Positions 56,226 through 58,882 of a stretch of DNA of 58,882 nucleotides are shown here, one piece after another. The notes beneath the pieces are model-generated. The model worked only from the letters and a program-made list of their open reading frames with translations. It searched no databases and was not told where the DNA came from. Position 1 is the stretch's first letter. The number at the start of each line of letters is the position of its first letter. Where the stretch lies: contig DF237487.1 of the NCBI GenBank assembly GCA_000708835.1, forward strand, positions 1 through 58,882, given 5' to 3'. The DNA comes from Klebsormidium nitens (taxonomy: Eukaryota; Streptophyta; Klebsormidiophyceae; Klebsormidiales; Klebsormidiaceae). A program made the translations under genes and the position numbers.

Positions 56226-58882
56226 CTTTACGCGGTGCCCTTGTCAGAAGATGGTCATGGGAGACTAAGACTAGCACATTATAGGGAGAGAACAGACGCT
56301 GTTGCACCTTGTTATCTGAGCTGGCAATTTGCTTGCACCTTATTATTTGAGCTGGCAATGTGCTCCCAGATTCCGACACATGTACACACCCAGCAGGTGA
56401 CAGTCTACACTGTACAGGTCGTCTGCATATTCGGCCTCGTGCAGGCACTAGCATCATCAAAAGACCGCCAGTCTCACTTTCAAGACAGCTAGAAGGTACC
56501 TATCAACCGGGAGATTCCTCATAAGACACGCAGCACGCTTGAAAGAGCATGTCAAAGATGCATGTCGACATGCCGGAGGGAACCCCCAGGCCCGCGGAAC
56601 AAGGCCGAGCCGCCACATGTCGCTAATGGCGCCGTCGAAAAGTTGTCAGACTGTGTGCGCCAGCCGGGGCGCGTTCCCGAGCCGCGGGAGTCGGGCCCGG
56701 GCCCCGGACCCTTGCAACTTCTTGCCAAGTTGCTGCAGCTTCCTCGGGGCCGGCGCCCAGCGCACACTTGAAATGAAGGAGTAGCGCCTGGTGAATGCCG
56801 GGCGCTGCCGGCGGCCGGGGGATTGCCAACCGGCCCTCCGATACGGTCCAGCTGGGGAGCCCATATGGCCGCCCCTGGCACGTCCGCAATGCGAATCCGC
56901 CCCCGTCGCGTACGGCACATGAAGTCTCCGTACAATACTGGTCCGAAGAGTACGGTCACCGGTAGGTAATTTCCGCTGTGCACTCTGCAGCGACTGAGTT
57001 ATAGACGGCGGCGGCGGCGGCGGCGGCGGCGATGCGGCACTGACGCAAGTACGACAAAGCATTCTCCTTTTATTATATAATAATATAGTGTCTCAGACTT
57101 CAGAAAGTGTGAGCACTGAGAACTCTTTACACGCGGGATAATTGGCTCTCAAGGTGTCCGCGTGGATCAAATTGTCAGATCAGGTCCTTTGATCAAGATT
57201 GCGTCAGAGTTGTCAGATTTACCGTACAGTTCGCGGTACGGCTCCCGGTACAGATGGGGACCGGGTCAGAGGAAGTGGCTACATACACTAAAGTACTCTG
57301 CCCGGTTGTCACTGTCATTGAGTAACCCTAATGTCACTGGGAAATGACGTAACCCTAACAAAACGCTAGTCGATTGCCACAAGGTTTGCAACATAACCCT
57401 AATATCCCAGTGAGAGCCCCGGTCACTGTCAATGTCAATGTCAATGTCAATGTCACTTGTCAGCGTCACTGTCACTGTCCTAACCACAGCCCGTAACCAC
57501 TGTCAGAGTCATGACTCCGATGACTTCACGTGTTTGAGTGTGCTTTACGCCTATTTGGCGGGGCGGAGACACTAATAAAAGGAGAATGCTTTGATGCTTT
57601 TGCGGCACGGACAGTGGCTTGCATGCTGGACTCTGGAGTCGAGTCTGGACGAATACAAGCGGCTATGGACGAAAAGACTGTCGCGCATTTTGCGGGCCTG
57701 TAGCACCTAGTACCGTATCCTGCATCACAAAACCTGCCATGGTACATTCTGGTATCATTCATGTACATTCCGGTATCATTCTCGTACACTGTGGTACATG
57801 AAACCACAGTGTATCGGGGATTTGCTGATTTATACATGACGGATACATTACCGTGGACCACACACGGACCATATGGTGCTGATCTGACCATACGTTTGCT
57901 GTGCACAACGTGTATGATAAGAAGACTCAATGTGTGCTGCTTCAATGCAATCCTGATGTGTGTTGCGCATTGATTGCTTCTGGGCCTTGCTCATCGTGTA
58001 AAAAAGTCTTATCAGATTGGCATGGAAATGGCATCCAACCATACAGCTTGAGTCGACAGGTGTGCAAGGATTGCAGGGAGCTGACAAGCTGCTGATTTAC
58101 AAATGGCACTGAAAAGCACCGTATCTAAAAATTTCAAATCAACACAGAAGCCGGGGAATCATATACTGGTATCATTGCTTGGTTCACTGAATGCTTCAAG
58201 AAACATAACACATTCAAGATGGATTCTGGTCAGAATGAGTATCTGCATATTTGGACTGTGCCCTTACCAGAGAGTTCCCTACTGTAGATACTGTGGACCT
58301 CACTACCAAGCGGGGCCCGGCGCCCACCCGCATGTAAAGGCAGCTCTATCAATCTTATGATCGTGAACTCAAGTGAGGGTGCCCTGCTGGCATCACTCCA
58401 ATAATGAACCAGCTTGACCCCACTTCACTGCATGCGAGGACGAGCTGTCCTGCTCCAGGATGTCCCAACTAATTCCATTTTTAAAAAGCCCCCAGATCAG
58501 ATGGTCGAGCAGATTCAAGCAGCATCGCGTCATTGCAATGAGCGCCTAAAGCAGCACAAAGGCTCTGGCTGCATAAAGACGTCAAACCTGAAGCACCAAT
58601 CAGCTGGCTCATGTGTTCTGACATAAGGTGACCTGCTGACATACTGCCAGGCGGCAAAAGTGTCAAGCTCGGACACTGCAATTGACTTACTTGACTTGTG
58701 CACTGCACTCTTCAAGGCTCCCTCTGGTGCCTCTGCGTCTCATCTCGTCGCAATTCCGATACAGTTGGCATAAATGGTAAACTGTGGGACAGCCAAGGTA
58801 CATCAGCTCATCCAAGAGCTCATCCTAAAGGCAGTTGTGTTGGGTTTATTTTGACTGCTTGGTACTGCATCTAATTGCTTCT
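56226..58882. other. Upstream region of the kinase and spacer with simple repeats
   Basis: A TATA-like element (tataat on the minus strand, about 56278-56283) lies about 55 bases before the kinase ATG. Simple repeats follow: a CGG microsatellite at about 57005-57031, three AACCCTAA telobox-like motifs at 57324, 57351 and 57396, a TGTCAA run at about 57427-57455, and three 21-base units with ggtatcatt near 57740-57800. A plus-strand ORF at 57901-58095 has two CxxC pairs but no recognisable family. No gene is supported. Confidence 0.4.
57005..57031. repeat. CGG trinucleotide microsatellite
   Basis: About eight to nine uninterrupted CGG units lie in non-coding DNA upstream of the receptor kinase. 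Confidence 0.9.

Noticed and set aside
53862-56492. Long ORFs on the strand opposite the receptor kinase (for example 54910-55338 and 55630-56160)
   Set aside because: They are shadows of a GC-rich, repeat-bearing coding frame on the minus strand with complete kinase and LRR motifs.
57901-58626. Cys-rich plus-strand ORFs near the right edge as zinc-finger or transposase genes
   Set aside because: They are short and broken, with no catalytic motif or terminal repeats.

Overview
The window looks like nuclear DNA of a streptophyte green lineage organism, most likely a charophyte alga such as Klebsormidium. This is inferred, not proven. The genes are plant-type: an LRR receptor-like kinase with a plant Ser/Thr kinase domain, a plant-style NUP133, a plant ankyrin-PH protein and a dirigent-like secreted protein. 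A tubulin tyrosine ligase-like (TTLL) enzyme sits beside them, which suggests an organism that still builds cilia or zoospores. Coding exons are GC-rich. Introns are GT-AG, often long, and T-rich on the transcribed-sense strand.

Layout. 2.2-8.3 kb (+): a 1226-aa, mostly disordered RING-H2 protein in five coding exons, with a non-coding leader exon ending at 933. 8.3-11.7 kb: largely empty, with one weak minus-strand ORF. 11.7-19.0 kb (-): an eight-exon ankyrin-repeat protein with a C-terminal PH domain. 19.5-20.4 kb (-): a doubtful two-exon gene. 21.9-24.4 kb (-): a three-exon secreted dirigent-like protein. 25.6-39.7 kb (-): the C-terminal two thirds of a NUP133-like nucleoporin spread over at least eleven exons, including a 6.4-kb intron. 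42.5-52.0 kb (+): a 14-exon TTLL enzyme. 53.8-56.2 kb (-): an intronless LRR receptor-like kinase. The rest is intergenic, with microsatellites and hairpins. Exon chains were built by hand. Splice phases agree at every junction used for the RING, ankyrin-PH, dirigent-like and TTLL genes; one NUP133 junction (30277 to 29768) remains unresolved.

The genes do not form a pathway; they are independent neighbours. NUP133 and TTLL are divergent, and TTLL and the kinase are convergent.

The most unusual feature is structural. Four of the intron-bearing genes carry, in the introns next to particular exons, one to three degenerate direct copies of a piece of that exon, often including its splice junction. 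I call these exon echoes. They are seen in ankyrin-PH, the dirigent-like gene, NUP133 (at least four exons) and TTLL (at least three exons). In TTLL the echo unit is about 146 bp and carries a pair of TGACGTCA-type palindromes. The exact 8-mer TGACGTCA occurs about nineteen times in the window, where about one is expected, and almost all copies lie inside genes.
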